Source: Methanobacterium sp. PtaU1.Bin242
GTDB taxonomy: Archaea; Methanobacteriota; Methanobacteria; Methanobacteriales; Methanobacteriaceae
DNA: 7,863 nucleotides
Assembly (NCBI GenBank): GCA_002067565.1
Contig: MVQZ01000264.1
Coordinates: forward strand, 1 to 7,863
Direction: 5' to 3'
Below the pieces are notes generated by a model. The model saw only the letters and a list, made by a program, of their open reading frames with translations. It searched no databases and was not told the origin of the DNA. Shown piece after piece: positions 1 through 5,203 of the stretch (its first letter is position 1; every line of letters begins with the position of its first letter). The position numbers and the translations under genes were made by a program.

Positions 1-135
1 CTCATCAGTATTACCCGGAAGCGAAGAAGCAATCATCAAACCATCCGGCCTCAACACAGCCACACCACTAACATCCCCTGGAGCACGCTCCAACAACTCA
101 TTCAACAAACCACCAATATCCTCTCTCAAACCCAT
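1..135 (-). CDS. Roadblock/LC7 domain protein, N-terminal part only (cut by window edge)
   Basis: The minus strand from 135 encodes 45 residues that run off the left edge, identical in sequence to the first 45 residues of the complete roadblock protein at 1860-2234. The start is fixed by a GGAGGT ribosome binding site at 143-148, seven bases upstream of the ATG. Roadblock/LC7 proteins are small dimeric adaptors that usually act with Ras-like or MglA-type GTPases; archaeal versions are mostly uncharacterised. The visible part covers the first helix and the first beta strands, including the segment GVAVLRPDGLMIASS at residues 24-38. The two base differences from the other copy (76 and 79) are both synonymous (GGG/GGT and CCA/CCT). 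Whether the rest of this copy is intact cannot be seen. Confidence 0.88.
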   Translation of the reverse strand, partial: MGLREDIGGLLNELLERAPGDVSGVAVLRPDGLMIASSLPGNTDE

Positions 136-148
136 CTTAAAAACCTCC
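1..148. repeat. Near-identical direct repeat, copy 1 (pairs with 2100-2247)
   Basis: Bases 1-148 match 2100-2247 with only two mismatches (76 and 79). The match stops abruptly just upstream of the ribosome binding site, after which the two upstream regions differ. The left limit is unknown because the window starts inside the repeat. Confidence 0.97.
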
Positions 149-189
149 TTGTTAATAACTTATTTATCGCCAATACTATCCTTGAAAAC

Positions 190-218
190 TTTTTGGCCCA
201 AAAAAATATACTGCCAAA
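190..218 (-). promoter_or_regulatory. Candidate promoter/operator of the first roadblock copy
   Basis: On the minus strand a TATA-like TATATTTT lies at 203-210, which would place transcription start near 178-180 and leave a leader of about 43 bases before the ATG at 135. Two symmetric elements overlap it: a perfect 15-base palindrome TTTTTGG-C-CCAAAAA at 190-204, and a six-base inverted repeat TTTGGC (192-197) with GCCAAA (213-218) that encloses the TATA box. Such symmetry at a TATA box fits a repressor site, but no binding protein is known. The complete copy at 1860-2234 lacks this arrangement. Confidence 0.35.
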
Positions 219-283
219 TATTATTCTTATTGACAATGTCGTGGTGAAAATAAAAATGTTGATCTAAACGTGCTATGATGTTA

Positions 284-302
284 AGATGTTTATGTGTATT
301 AC
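284..302. repeat. Upstream motif shared with 2379-2398, copy 1
   Basis: The stretch agatgtttatgtgtattac at 284-302 resembles agatgttaatgtgcatatac at 2379-2398. It starts 149 bases upstream of the first roadblock start; the partner starts 145 bases upstream of the second. In AT-rich DNA such similarity can arise by chance, so this is a weak call supported mainly by the matching distance. Confidence 0.3.
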
Positions 303-367
303 AAAAAGTTTAATTATTGTTAGAATACAATATATTTAAAAGTAAATTTTTAATAATAATGATCTAT

Positions 368-402
368 CTTTAATTATTATTTTTACTTTAATTATTATTT
401 AT
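368..402. repeat. Short AT-rich tandem repeat, two units of about 18 bases
   Basis: Two adjacent units begin ctttaattattattt at 368 and 386. They straddle the 3' end of the roadblock gene that ends at 395. No function is evident; it may be simple-sequence DNA. Confidence 0.6.
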
Positions 403-745
403 CAGTAATATAATTCTTTACTGCCTTCTTTAACATTACTCTGATCATCCCTATATTTGCATTATTTTCAGTTAAGACAATTATCACATGGCTGTTACCA
501 CATTCTTCTATTATAATCTTCCCAAAACGAGTTTCAACAATCAACTGTTCTAAATCCCCATAACTAACACTCTTTGTAAGCTCTCTCACCGCACCAAGCG
601 CAGCAACAGTAGTGGCACTTAAAATAGAACTGGTCTTATCCACCTTACCCACAGGAATACCATCCAAACCAGCTGTTAAAGAATCCTTAACCCCCTTAAT
701 CCTATTAATATCAACCAAAATATTTTCGAAATCTGTAATAATCAT
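395..745 (-). CDS. Divergent roadblock/LC7 domain protein
   Basis: This encodes 116 residues with the general pattern of a roadblock/LC7 domain: an N-terminal helix ending in NRIKGVKDSLTAGLDGIPVG (residues 14-33), a central helix around ILSATTVAALGAVRELTKSV, two strands near LIVETRFGKIIIE and SHVIIVLTE, and a C-terminal helix. It is clearly different in sequence from the other two roadblock proteins here, so it is an old paralogue that could form mixed dimers with them (inference). I chose the ATG at 745 because an AGGA motif at 751-754 sits five bases upstream; an in-frame ATG at 751 would add two residues but has no well-spaced binding site. Codons 8-60 mostly end in G or T, a bias shared with the other roadblock genes. 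Function unknown. Confidence 0.82.
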   Translation of the reverse strand: MIITDFENILVDINRIKGVKDSLTAGLDGIPVGKVDKTSSILSATTVAALGAVRELTKSVSYGDLEQLIVETRFGKIIIEECGNSHVIIVLTENNANIGMIRVMLKKAVKNYITDK

Positions 746-804
746 CCCCATCCTATTTTCAATTTTATTATTCTTTCATCACGATTTTGCTACCTTTTAT
801 TTTC

Positions 805-814
805 ATTTATAATT
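805..814 (-). promoter_or_regulatory. TATA-like box of the divergent roadblock gene
   Basis: The minus strand reads AATTATAAAT here. Transcription would start about 25 bases downstream, near 782, leaving a leader of roughly 37 bases before the ATG at 745. Confidence 0.4.
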
Positions 815-1200
815 AAATCAAATAACCAGAAAAAATAGCAGAAGATTATCTATCAAAGTAGAAATGTTCCGAATAACTAGTATCATCAAGTAAGTTCAAG
901 TCTTTATTAATTATAACATAAAATTCCATTATGGAAATACTCCCTTATTAACATAACTACATACGACATGTTAAATCGAATTCACAATCAACTTGATATA
1001 CAGATAATAATCAACCAGGATCATACCTATCCATATGTCCCGGTATACTCCCACTTGTAAAAGAATTTTCTATTAACTGGACGGTGAACAAATGTAACGA
1101 AAAATCTTTGATTTCATCTGAACAGATCAGAATTGCGCTAATATTTTCAAATTCACTTTTTTTTATGAAAGCTCTTGATCAAATTATTCTTTCCACAAAA

Positions 1201-1235
1201 GTGGTTTTCCGGCGTTTAATTACGCTGCAAACCAC
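1201..1235 (+). other. Imperfect hairpin, possible structured RNA or operator
   Basis: GTGGTTT (1201-1207) pairs perfectly with AAACCAC (1229-1235). Inside it, CGGCGT (1210-1215) pairs with ACGCTG (1222-1227) using one G-U pair, closing a six-base loop TTAATT. That gives about 13 pairs with a small internal bulge. The G-U pair works only on the plus strand; on the minus strand it becomes a C-A mismatch. A competing short hairpin, CCAC-AAAA-GTGG at 1193-1204, shares the left arm. The fold is relatively GC-rich for this AT-rich gap. No known RNA family is recognised. Confidence 0.4.
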
Positions 1236-1299
1236 ATCTGCGGATATTTTTGATGTTTTGTCCTAAAAATCAGATATTTTTTTCAAATCACTGCCCTAA

Positions 1300-1812
1300 T
1301 TAGATGGTTTTAATAACCAACTTACAGCTTGCATCGCTATGTTCTATGCCCTCAATAACAAAAGGTTCACCTGTAATTTCCTCCATCATGGCTATTCCGA
1401 CCAAAGCCAGAGGACATCCCACAGAACGAGGGATATCGTTTTCCTCTAAATAGTCAGTATAATGGTGTATGTTACAGTTTTTAACTGTCATCTCCAGAAT
1501 ATCGTCATTTACACTGAAATCAATACTCTCTGCCACATTAAAACGTCCAATTAGGTAATTATCATAGAATTCCATTGCCTTTTGGGATGTGCTTGTATCT
1601 CGGTCCTCTCCCAGCATTTCTGATCCTACTTTAACCAGATTCCATAAATCTTCCCCGAATGCTCTGGTAACTCCTCCTGAACCCTCTCCAGACACTTTCC
1701 AGAGACCTTTAGTTATCCCCATCAATGATGCCAAATATACTGTCATCAGGGGATCCATCTGCTCAGCCAGCATAGCTGCTATCGTTTTAATTTTTAAATC
1801 TTCATCTGCCAT
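1300..1812 (-). CDS. V4R-like small-molecule sensor domain protein
   Basis: This encodes 170 residues with no signal peptide or membrane segment. The C-terminal part (about 95-168) resembles the V4R family: a strand pair leading to C113, then GCPLALVGIAMMEEITG at 132-148 with C133, and C163 near the end. V4R domains bind small hydrophobic ligands or take part in sensing, and usually carry conserved cysteines; here three are visible. Residues 46-68, with GGVTRAFGEDLW, fit the helical first half of that fold. The gene starts 47 bases after the roadblock gene at 1860-2234 and probably shares its transcript; an AGGAG site at 1823-1827 is ten bases from the ATG. Its C-terminal domain is related to that of the DNA-binding gene at 2650-3183. 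Family assignment is by pattern only; the ligand is unknown. Confidence 0.72.
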   Translation of the reverse strand: MADEDLKIKTIAAMLAEQMDPLMTVYLASLMGITKGLWKVSGEGSGGVTRAFGEDLWNLVKVGSEMLGEDRDTSTSQKAMEFYDNYLIGRFNVAESIDFSVNDDILEMTVKNCNIHHYTDYLEENDIPRSVGCPLALVGIAMMEEITGEPFVIEGIEHSDASCKLVIKTI

Positions 1813-1859
1813 TTTTTGTTAACTCCTGTTTTTTTATTCTTAAATTCATCAAATATTAA

Positions 1860-2234
1860 TCATTTACTCATAATTTCCTTTACTTTTTCAGCGGTTCTCT
1901 CCAGTTCTAGAAGTGCAAGTCCCAGGTTAACCTCAGCAGGAGAAAGTGCAGCTAAAACCGCCTTCTTACCAGCATAAGACAAAATAGCCTTACCCGTGGC
2001 ACCGTCAATAACCACCTGATTCAAATCACCACGATCAAGCTCATCACAAGTCCTCTGAGAAGTACCAACCATAGCCGCAGCCATAGCCGCCACCCTCTTC
2101 TCATCAGTATTACCCGGAAGCGAAGAAGCAATCATCAAACCATCCGGCCTCAACACAGCCACACCACTAACATCACCAGGAGCACGCTCCAACAACTCAT
2201 TCAACAAACCACCAATATCCTCTCTCAAACCCAT
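1860..2234 (-). CDS. Roadblock/LC7 domain protein, complete copy
   Basis: This encodes 124 residues spanning a full roadblock/LC7 domain: N-terminal helix (1-18), strands around GVAVLRPDGLMIASS (24-38), long alanine-rich helix (47-66), strands LNQVVIDGAT and GKAILSYAG (71-89), AVLAALSP, and a C-terminal helix. Such proteins dimerise and regulate GTPases or act as adaptors; no GTPase gene is nearby. The start at 2234 is chosen because GGAGGT (2242-2247) lies seven bases upstream. A longer in-frame start at 2255 would bury this site in the coding region, and the near-identical copy at 1-135 lacks that extension. It leads an operon with the V4R-like gene. Codons 2-76 end in G or T in 74 of 75 cases, whereas 14 of the last 31 codons end in A or C, an odd mosaic. 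Confidence 0.93.
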   Translation of the reverse strand: MGLREDIGGLLNELLERAPGDVSGVAVLRPDGLMIASSLPGNTDEKRVAAMAAAMVGTSQRTCDELDRGDLNQVVIDGATGKAILSYAGKKAVLAALSPAEVNLGLALLELERTAEKVKEIMSK

Positions 2235-2247
2235 CTTAAAAACCTCC
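2100..2247. repeat. Near-identical direct repeat, copy 2 (pairs with 1-148)
   Basis: This covers the first 45 codons of the complete roadblock gene, its spacer and its ribosome binding site. Differences from copy 1 are at 2175 and 2178. The repeat may extend further left, beyond what the window shows of copy 1. Confidence 0.97.
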
Positions 2248-2378
2248 AAAGACAATTTTTCTTATATTCAAAAAGTAATTTTTTTTTAATTTTTAAAAAA
2301 GAAAAAAAACACATCTACAGATTCTTTATCATTACAGTAATAACGCTAGTCATAATGAGATGTTATACAAAAACTTAT

Positions 2379-2398
2379 AGATGTTAATGTGCATATAC
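2379..2398. repeat. Upstream motif shared with 284-302, copy 2
   Basis: It reads agatgttaatgtgcatatac and lies 145 bases upstream of the complete roadblock start. A further agatgtta occurs at 2358-2365, so this region has two copies of the core about 21 bases apart. Weak on its own. Confidence 0.3.
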
Positions 2399-2400
2399 AC

Positions 2401-2425
2401 AATCCTTAAATAGGATTTATTTTTT
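2401..2425 (+). terminator. Hairpin followed by T-run, terminator-like
   Basis: AATCCT (2401-2406) and AGGATT (2412-2417) form a perfect six-pair stem with a five-base loop, followed by TATTTTTT on the plus strand. No plus-strand gene lies just upstream, so it might end a short unrecognised RNA, insulate the downstream gene, or be a chance structure. Confidence 0.3.
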
Positions 2426-2533
2426 AACCATGAAATCAAAAATAAGGGAGGAGTTTTAAAGAATTTTATAATACCACATCAAACTTTATTATTCAAAAAA
2501 ATAAATAAAATATATTAAATACAATTTATAGAA

Positions 2534-2543
2534 GGGATATCCC
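2534..2543. promoter_or_regulatory. Ten-base palindrome GGGATATCCC, possible operator
   Basis: A perfect GC-flanked palindrome lies in otherwise very AT-rich DNA about 45 bases upstream of the TATA box of the ribbon-helix-helix gene. The position fits an activator or autoregulatory site, but nothing in the sequence names the protein that binds it. Confidence 0.3.
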
Positions 2544-2588
2544 CTCATAGGAACATATAATTTCCAATGATCATGCCACTACGTTAAT

Positions 2589-2598
2589 TATATAAATA
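2589..2598 (+). promoter_or_regulatory. TATA box of the DNA-binding gene
   Basis: The sequence tatataaata matches the archaeal TATA consensus well. Start of transcription would be expected near 2617-2623, giving a leader of about 27-33 bases before the ATG at 2650. Confidence 0.55.
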
Positions 2599-2640
2599 AA
2601 AAAAATTTATGCTTCGATTATAACCTCAATACAATATAAA

Positions 2641-2645
2641 GTGAT
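2641..2645 (+). promoter_or_regulatory. Ribosome binding site deciding the start at 2650
   Basis: GTGAT here is complementary to the AUCAC stretch near the 3' end of 16S rRNA and sits four bases before the ATG at 2650. The same GTG could be read as an in-frame start codon, but its role as binding site is the better explanation. Confidence 0.55.
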
Positions 2646-2649
2646 TTTT

Positions 2650-3183
2650 ATGAGTGAACCACTCTTGAAAAGGGCAACTGTTTCTTTGCCTATAGATCTT
2701 GATTTTAAATTTAGGAAACTTGCTTCTCAAAAGTATAAATTTGAAAGAGGATGGTATAGCAGAGCTGTATCTGAGGCTATGGAGCTGTGGCTGATAAGTA
2801 ACGAATATACTATCTTAAATGAGGGAATAAATGATGTTACTCAATTAATGGAGATTAAAACTTGGAATATGCTGAAATCGAAGCTGAATCAAGAATTTGG
2901 TCCGAAATTCACCCCCAACAATGTTTTTGACTATTTTAAAAACCAATCACCATATTTAGAGCTTAAGTATGAAATGGATGATGGTAGAATAACTGTTGAT
3001 CTAAATAAATCCACAAAAGAAAGAGAAGATGAATCTTCTAGAGATAATATTTTATACAAGCATCTTGTTCCTATAACTATGGTCACCAAGGCAATGATGA
3101 AGGAGATCACTGGGAAAGACTACCAAATAGAACACTTTGAAGTGGGTAAATGTAATAAAGTTTGCCTGAAAAAGGTTGAATAG
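2650..3183 (+). CDS. Ribbon-helix-helix-like DNA-binding protein with V4R-like C-terminal domain
   Basis: This encodes 177 residues. Residues 8-50 look like a ribbon-helix-helix DNA-binding unit: a short strand RATVSLPIDLDF, then a helix through FRKLASQKY, and a second helix in SRAVSEAMELWL. Residues about 103-175 match the end of the 170-residue protein at 1300-1812; PITMVTKAMMKEITG (141-155) lines up with PLALVGIAMMEEITG, followed by IE-x-x-E in both. The cysteine before that motif is replaced by valine, while C168 and C172 remain near the end. This suggests a regulator that senses the same kind of signal as its neighbour and binds DNA (inference). It is divergent from the roadblock operon, so it may control it and itself. 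An in-frame GTG at 2641 is less likely as the start. Domain calls rest on pattern recognition. Confidence 0.75.
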   Translation: MSEPLLKRATVSLPIDLDFKFRKLASQKYKFERGWYSRAVSEAMELWLISNEYTILNEGINDVTQLMEIKTWNMLKSKLNQEFGPKFTPNNVFDYFKNQSPYLELKYEMDDGRITVDLNKSTKEREDESSRDNILYKHLVPITMVTKAMMKEITGKDYQIEHFEVGKCNKVCLKKVE

Positions 3184-3208
3184 TTCCCAATTTAGCCGGA
3201 ATAAAGAT

Positions 3209-3214
3209 AAAAAA
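3209..3214 (-). terminator. T-tract ending the pst-phoU transcript
   Basis: The minus strand has a run of six T here, followed by further T-rich DNA, about 130 bases after the second phoU stop. It is flanked by a five-base inverted repeat AGCCG (3194-3198) and CGGCT (3231-3235). Archaeal termination relies mainly on such T-tracts. Confidence 0.35.
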
Positions 3215-3308
3215 GTAAATAAAATCAGAACGGCTCCTTTTAAATAATTTTATCATCCATTGGGATTTTTATCTCCTTTGAGAATTATACTTATACGTAC
3301 TTCTTACC

Positions 3309-3315
3309 TTTTTTT
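3309..3315 (+). terminator. T-tract ending the DNA-binding gene's transcript
   Basis: A run of seven T on the plus strand lies about 125 bases past the stop at 3183. A shorter run of five T at 3266-3270 could act first. Both are in the gap between convergent genes. Confidence 0.35.
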
Positions 3316-3343
3316 ATAATAATCTATTTCTTTTTTAACTGAT

Positions 3344-4003
3344 TCAGGGCTTCTCACAGGTGATCATGAAGATGGTTCTATCCCCTATACTTTCAGCACG
3401 GTCGGCTATTCTCTCTAAGAAACGAGCCACAAATAGTAAATATACCATGTAATATATAGCGTCCTTTTCATCGAACATGCTTTTGGTAATATCATTAAGT
3501 GCTGTATCAAATAGATCGTCCACTTTATCATCTTCTCGATGAAGTTCCCTGGCGATATCCATGTCCTGATTTAAAAATGATGTAATGCTCTTACTGACCA
3601 TGTTCTCCACTATTTCTGCCATGTTTTTGATATCATCCATGGGTTTTTCAGGGATCTGTTCATCTTTGATATGTCTGGCCACCTCTGCTATGTTAGCTGC
3701 TAAAAGGCTCATCCTTTTCAGGTGGCTTCCAACTTTTAAAGATGATTCGATAAATCTTAAATCTTTTGCAACTGGCTGTTCAGCAGCAATGATGCTCATG
3801 GTTTTGTGTTCCAAATTGTAATTCAATTTGTCAATTTCTTCACCGGTTTTGATAACATTCTTTACCAGTTCTTCATCATAATCAAAAAGGGTAATCATGG
3901 CCTTTTTATAAGCTTTAAGAGTGGTTTCCCCCATCTCTTCCAAATCATCCCTCAATTCTTTCAATCTTTTCTGGAATAATATCCGAGGATATCTTTTTTT
4001 CAT
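3344..4003 (-). CDS. phoU: PhoU-family phosphate uptake regulator, second copy
   Basis: PhoU proteins are cytoplasmic all-helical proteins with two three-helix repeats that bind metal clusters and modulate Pst transport and phosphate signalling. This one has 219 residues, the usual length. The first repeat carries QPVAKDLRFIESSLK (76-90), a hallmark of the family; its later helix reads HLKRMSLLAANIAEVA, where the usual E-R-I-x-D is not kept. The second repeat keeps ERIADRAESIGDR at 197-209. It begins 13 bases after the small gene at 4017-4454, with AGGAG upstream at 4012-4016, and is the last gene of the operon. An N-terminal basic stretch (MKKRYPRILFQKRLKEL) precedes the domain. In archaea the signalling partner is unclear because the bacterial PhoR-PhoB pair is generally absent. 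Confidence 0.9.
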   Translation of the reverse strand: MKKRYPRILFQKRLKELRDDLEEMGETTLKAYKKAMITLFDYDEELVKNVIKTGEEIDKLNYNLEHKTMSIIAAEQPVAKDLRFIESSLKVGSHLKRMSLLAANIAEVARHIKDEQIPEKPMDDIKNMAEIVENMVSKSITSFLNQDMDIARELHREDDKVDDLFDTALNDITKSMFDEKDAIYYMVYLLFVARFLERIADRAESIGDRTIFMITCEKP

Positions 4004-4016
4004 TTTTTATGCTCTC

Positions 4017-4454
4017 CTATTTAGTATATTCATTTATTAAAGTTTCTACATCTTTTTGTGAAGGTTCACGTATCTTATACTTCTCTAACAACTCATCCCG
4101 ATCAACAGATTTATTAATATTATATTTTACCAGGATGAAATCAATTTCAATTGGTAAAGATAATTTTGTTTCTTCATTTAACTCAATAATGGTTTCAAAA
4201 AGTTTTGATTCCATTTTATATAGTTCTACTTTTGATTCTGGTGTTATGATAACAGATTTAATTGCTTTATTTTCATAAAACTCTTCCAATGACTCTACAT
4301 CCAAATGCCACGCTCCAACAATCTTCTCATCCTTTATGAACAATACAGTCTCATTCCCCTTATCCAGGACTCTTAAATAGCCCAAACTGGGTAGATGGGA
4401 TCTTTTTAAACTTCCATTTGCTACAAATTCCGGTTCATTAGAAGGAAGCCACAT
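4017..4454 (-). CDS. DUF2226-like small protein between two phoU genes
   Basis: This encodes 145 residues without membrane segments. Residues 25-70 (GYLRVLDKGNETVLFIKDEK and on) suggest a small beta-rich domain of the DUF2226 type, in which a glycine-led strand pair is followed by a strand like VLFxxxxKIVGAW. A stretch MESKLFETIIELNEETKL (81-98) and a C-terminal helix motif DELLEKYKIREPS (120-132) also resemble that archaeal family. The family's function is unknown. It starts eight bases after phoU, and its GAGGTGA binding site overlaps the phoU stop codon, so the two are probably translated together. Its place between two phoU genes suggests a role in phosphate control (inference). Family assignment is from memory of the pattern and is moderate. 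Confidence 0.72.
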   Translation of the reverse strand: MWLPSNEPEFVANGSLKRSHLPSLGYLRVLDKGNETVLFIKDEKIVGAWHLDVESLEEFYENKAIKSVIITPESKVELYKMESKLFETIIELNEETKLSLPIEIDFILVKYNINKSVDRDELLEKYKIREPSQKDVETLINEYTK

Positions 4455-4461
4455 TAACTCT

Positions 4462-5130
4462 TCACCTCATTAGGAGGTTATGGAATAATTTATTGTGCAT
4501 AACCCGTTTTCCCACAATGGAATAGGCCACTCTATCAGCCATACCCATCACGTGATGGCCCATACTCAGTAAATTCCTTCCAACAAGGATCAGATAGGTG
4601 TGTGAACCTCCATGCGTAATTTCATGGTACTCTCTAAACATTTGATTATAGAAATCCTGTAAACTGTTGTAATTTTTGGTGGAACGTTTTAATAACTGTA
4701 AATCTTCATTTAACAACGCTCCCACACCATCTTTAATCATGTTCTGTGTTGTCTGTGACATAAAATCTATATGGGGTGGTTTATGAAATGTTAAACCTCT
4801 CTCATCTGAATCTATGGTATATCTGGATATGTAAGCAGATAGATTGTTAATCCTCTCCAGTTCAATAGATATTCTAAGAAGGGCTGCACCCATTCTTAGA
4901 TCTTTAGCAACGGGTTGATGTAAACCCAGAACTTTAAGACAACCATCCTCTATTTTATAACTATCTTTATTAACCTCATCTGTGGATTTTATAATGTCCT
5001 TTGCCAATGCCACATCTTCATTTATAAAACTTTCAACAGATTTATCAATTCTCTCTGTGGTTTGATTACTGTAAATTAGAATATCACTCCCCAGTGATAC
5101 CAGTTTATTTTCCAGTACTACATTGAACAT
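4462..5130 (-). CDS. phoU: PhoU-family phosphate uptake regulator, first copy
   Basis: This encodes 222 residues with the two-repeat PhoU layout. HQPVAKDLRMGAALLRISIE (71-90) is the family signature, followed by LERINNLSA, where the aspartate of the usual E-R-I-G-D is replaced by asparagine. The second repeat (174-206) reads HTYLILVGRNLLSMGHHVMG then MADRV, again without the acidic pair. The metal sites may therefore be weakened compared with typical PhoU, and with the other copy, which keeps one motif. The ATG at 5130 is chosen because GGGGGTG lies about six bases upstream; an in-frame GTG at 5139 overlaps that site. It follows pstB after a 73-base gap, the largest in the operon. The role is presumably to restrain PstSCAB when phosphate is plentiful. 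Confidence 0.9.
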   Translation of the reverse strand: MFNVVLENKLVSLGSDILIYSNQTTERIDKSVESFINEDVALAKDIIKSTDEVNKDSYKIEDGCLKVLGLHQPVAKDLRMGAALLRISIELERINNLSAYISRYTIDSDERGLTFHKPPHIDFMSQTTQNMIKDGVGALLNEDLQLLKRSTKNYNSLQDFYNQMFREYHEITHGGSHTYLILVGRNLLSMGHHVMGMADRVAYSIVGKRVMHNKLFHNLLMR

Positions 5131-5203
5131 CTGACCCACCCCCTATGAATATCTGAAATATGCACATTTTGAAAGTTTTTAAGCCATTCACAAAGATTAC
5201 TTC

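Larger units (their letters stand above)
746..1299. other. Gene-poor stretch of about 550 bases
   Basis: No convincing protein gene is visible. The plus strand is open from 997 to 1266; a GTG at 1084 would give 60 residues, but the product matches nothing I recognise and has no clear upstream promoter. Its end overlaps the hairpin at 1201-1235. A 13-base palindrome TTCCAT-T-ATGGAA lies at 924-936. The 3' ends of the 170-residue gene's transcript (TTTTT on the minus strand at 1265-1269) and the promoter of the roadblock gene at 395-745 are also here. It could hold an untranslated RNA or the remains of a lost gene. Confidence 0.5.
2235..2649. other. Divergent promoter region between roadblock operon and DNA-binding gene
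   Basis: This AT-rich stretch of 415 bases has no credible protein gene. It contains the ribosome binding site and a possible minus-strand TATA-like TTTAAAAATTA near 2285-2298 for the roadblock operon, a shared motif at 2379-2398, a plus-strand hairpin with T-run at 2401-2425, a palindrome at 2534-2543 and a good TATA box at 2589-2598 for the plus-strand gene. A GGGAGGAG at 2446-2453 looks like a ribosome binding site, but no start codon follows at a usable distance. The length is generous for two simple promoters. Confidence 0.6.

Noticed and set aside
612..812. Plus-strand open frame of 66 codons over the divergent roadblock gene
   Set aside because: It lies opposite a gene with a clear domain pattern, and its product is low-complexity and unrecognised; it is a shadow frame.
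1090..1140. C/D box guide RNA suspected from CTGA and AGATGA on the minus strand
   Set aside because: The C and D boxes are incomplete and no terminal stem or second D box is present.
2235..2255. Extended N-terminus (seven residues) for the complete roadblock protein
   Set aside because: The extension contains the GGAGGT ribosome binding site, and the near-identical copy at 1-135 has no such extension.
2430..2459. Nine-residue open frame (MKSKIREEF) in the divergent promoter region
   Set aside because: Too short to support, no promoter or binding site at proper spacing; it merely contains the GGGAGGAG stretch.
5131..5203. Internal promoter between pstB and phoU
   Set aside because: The 73-base gap is AT-rich but shows no clear TATA box at a useful distance, so I do not claim one.
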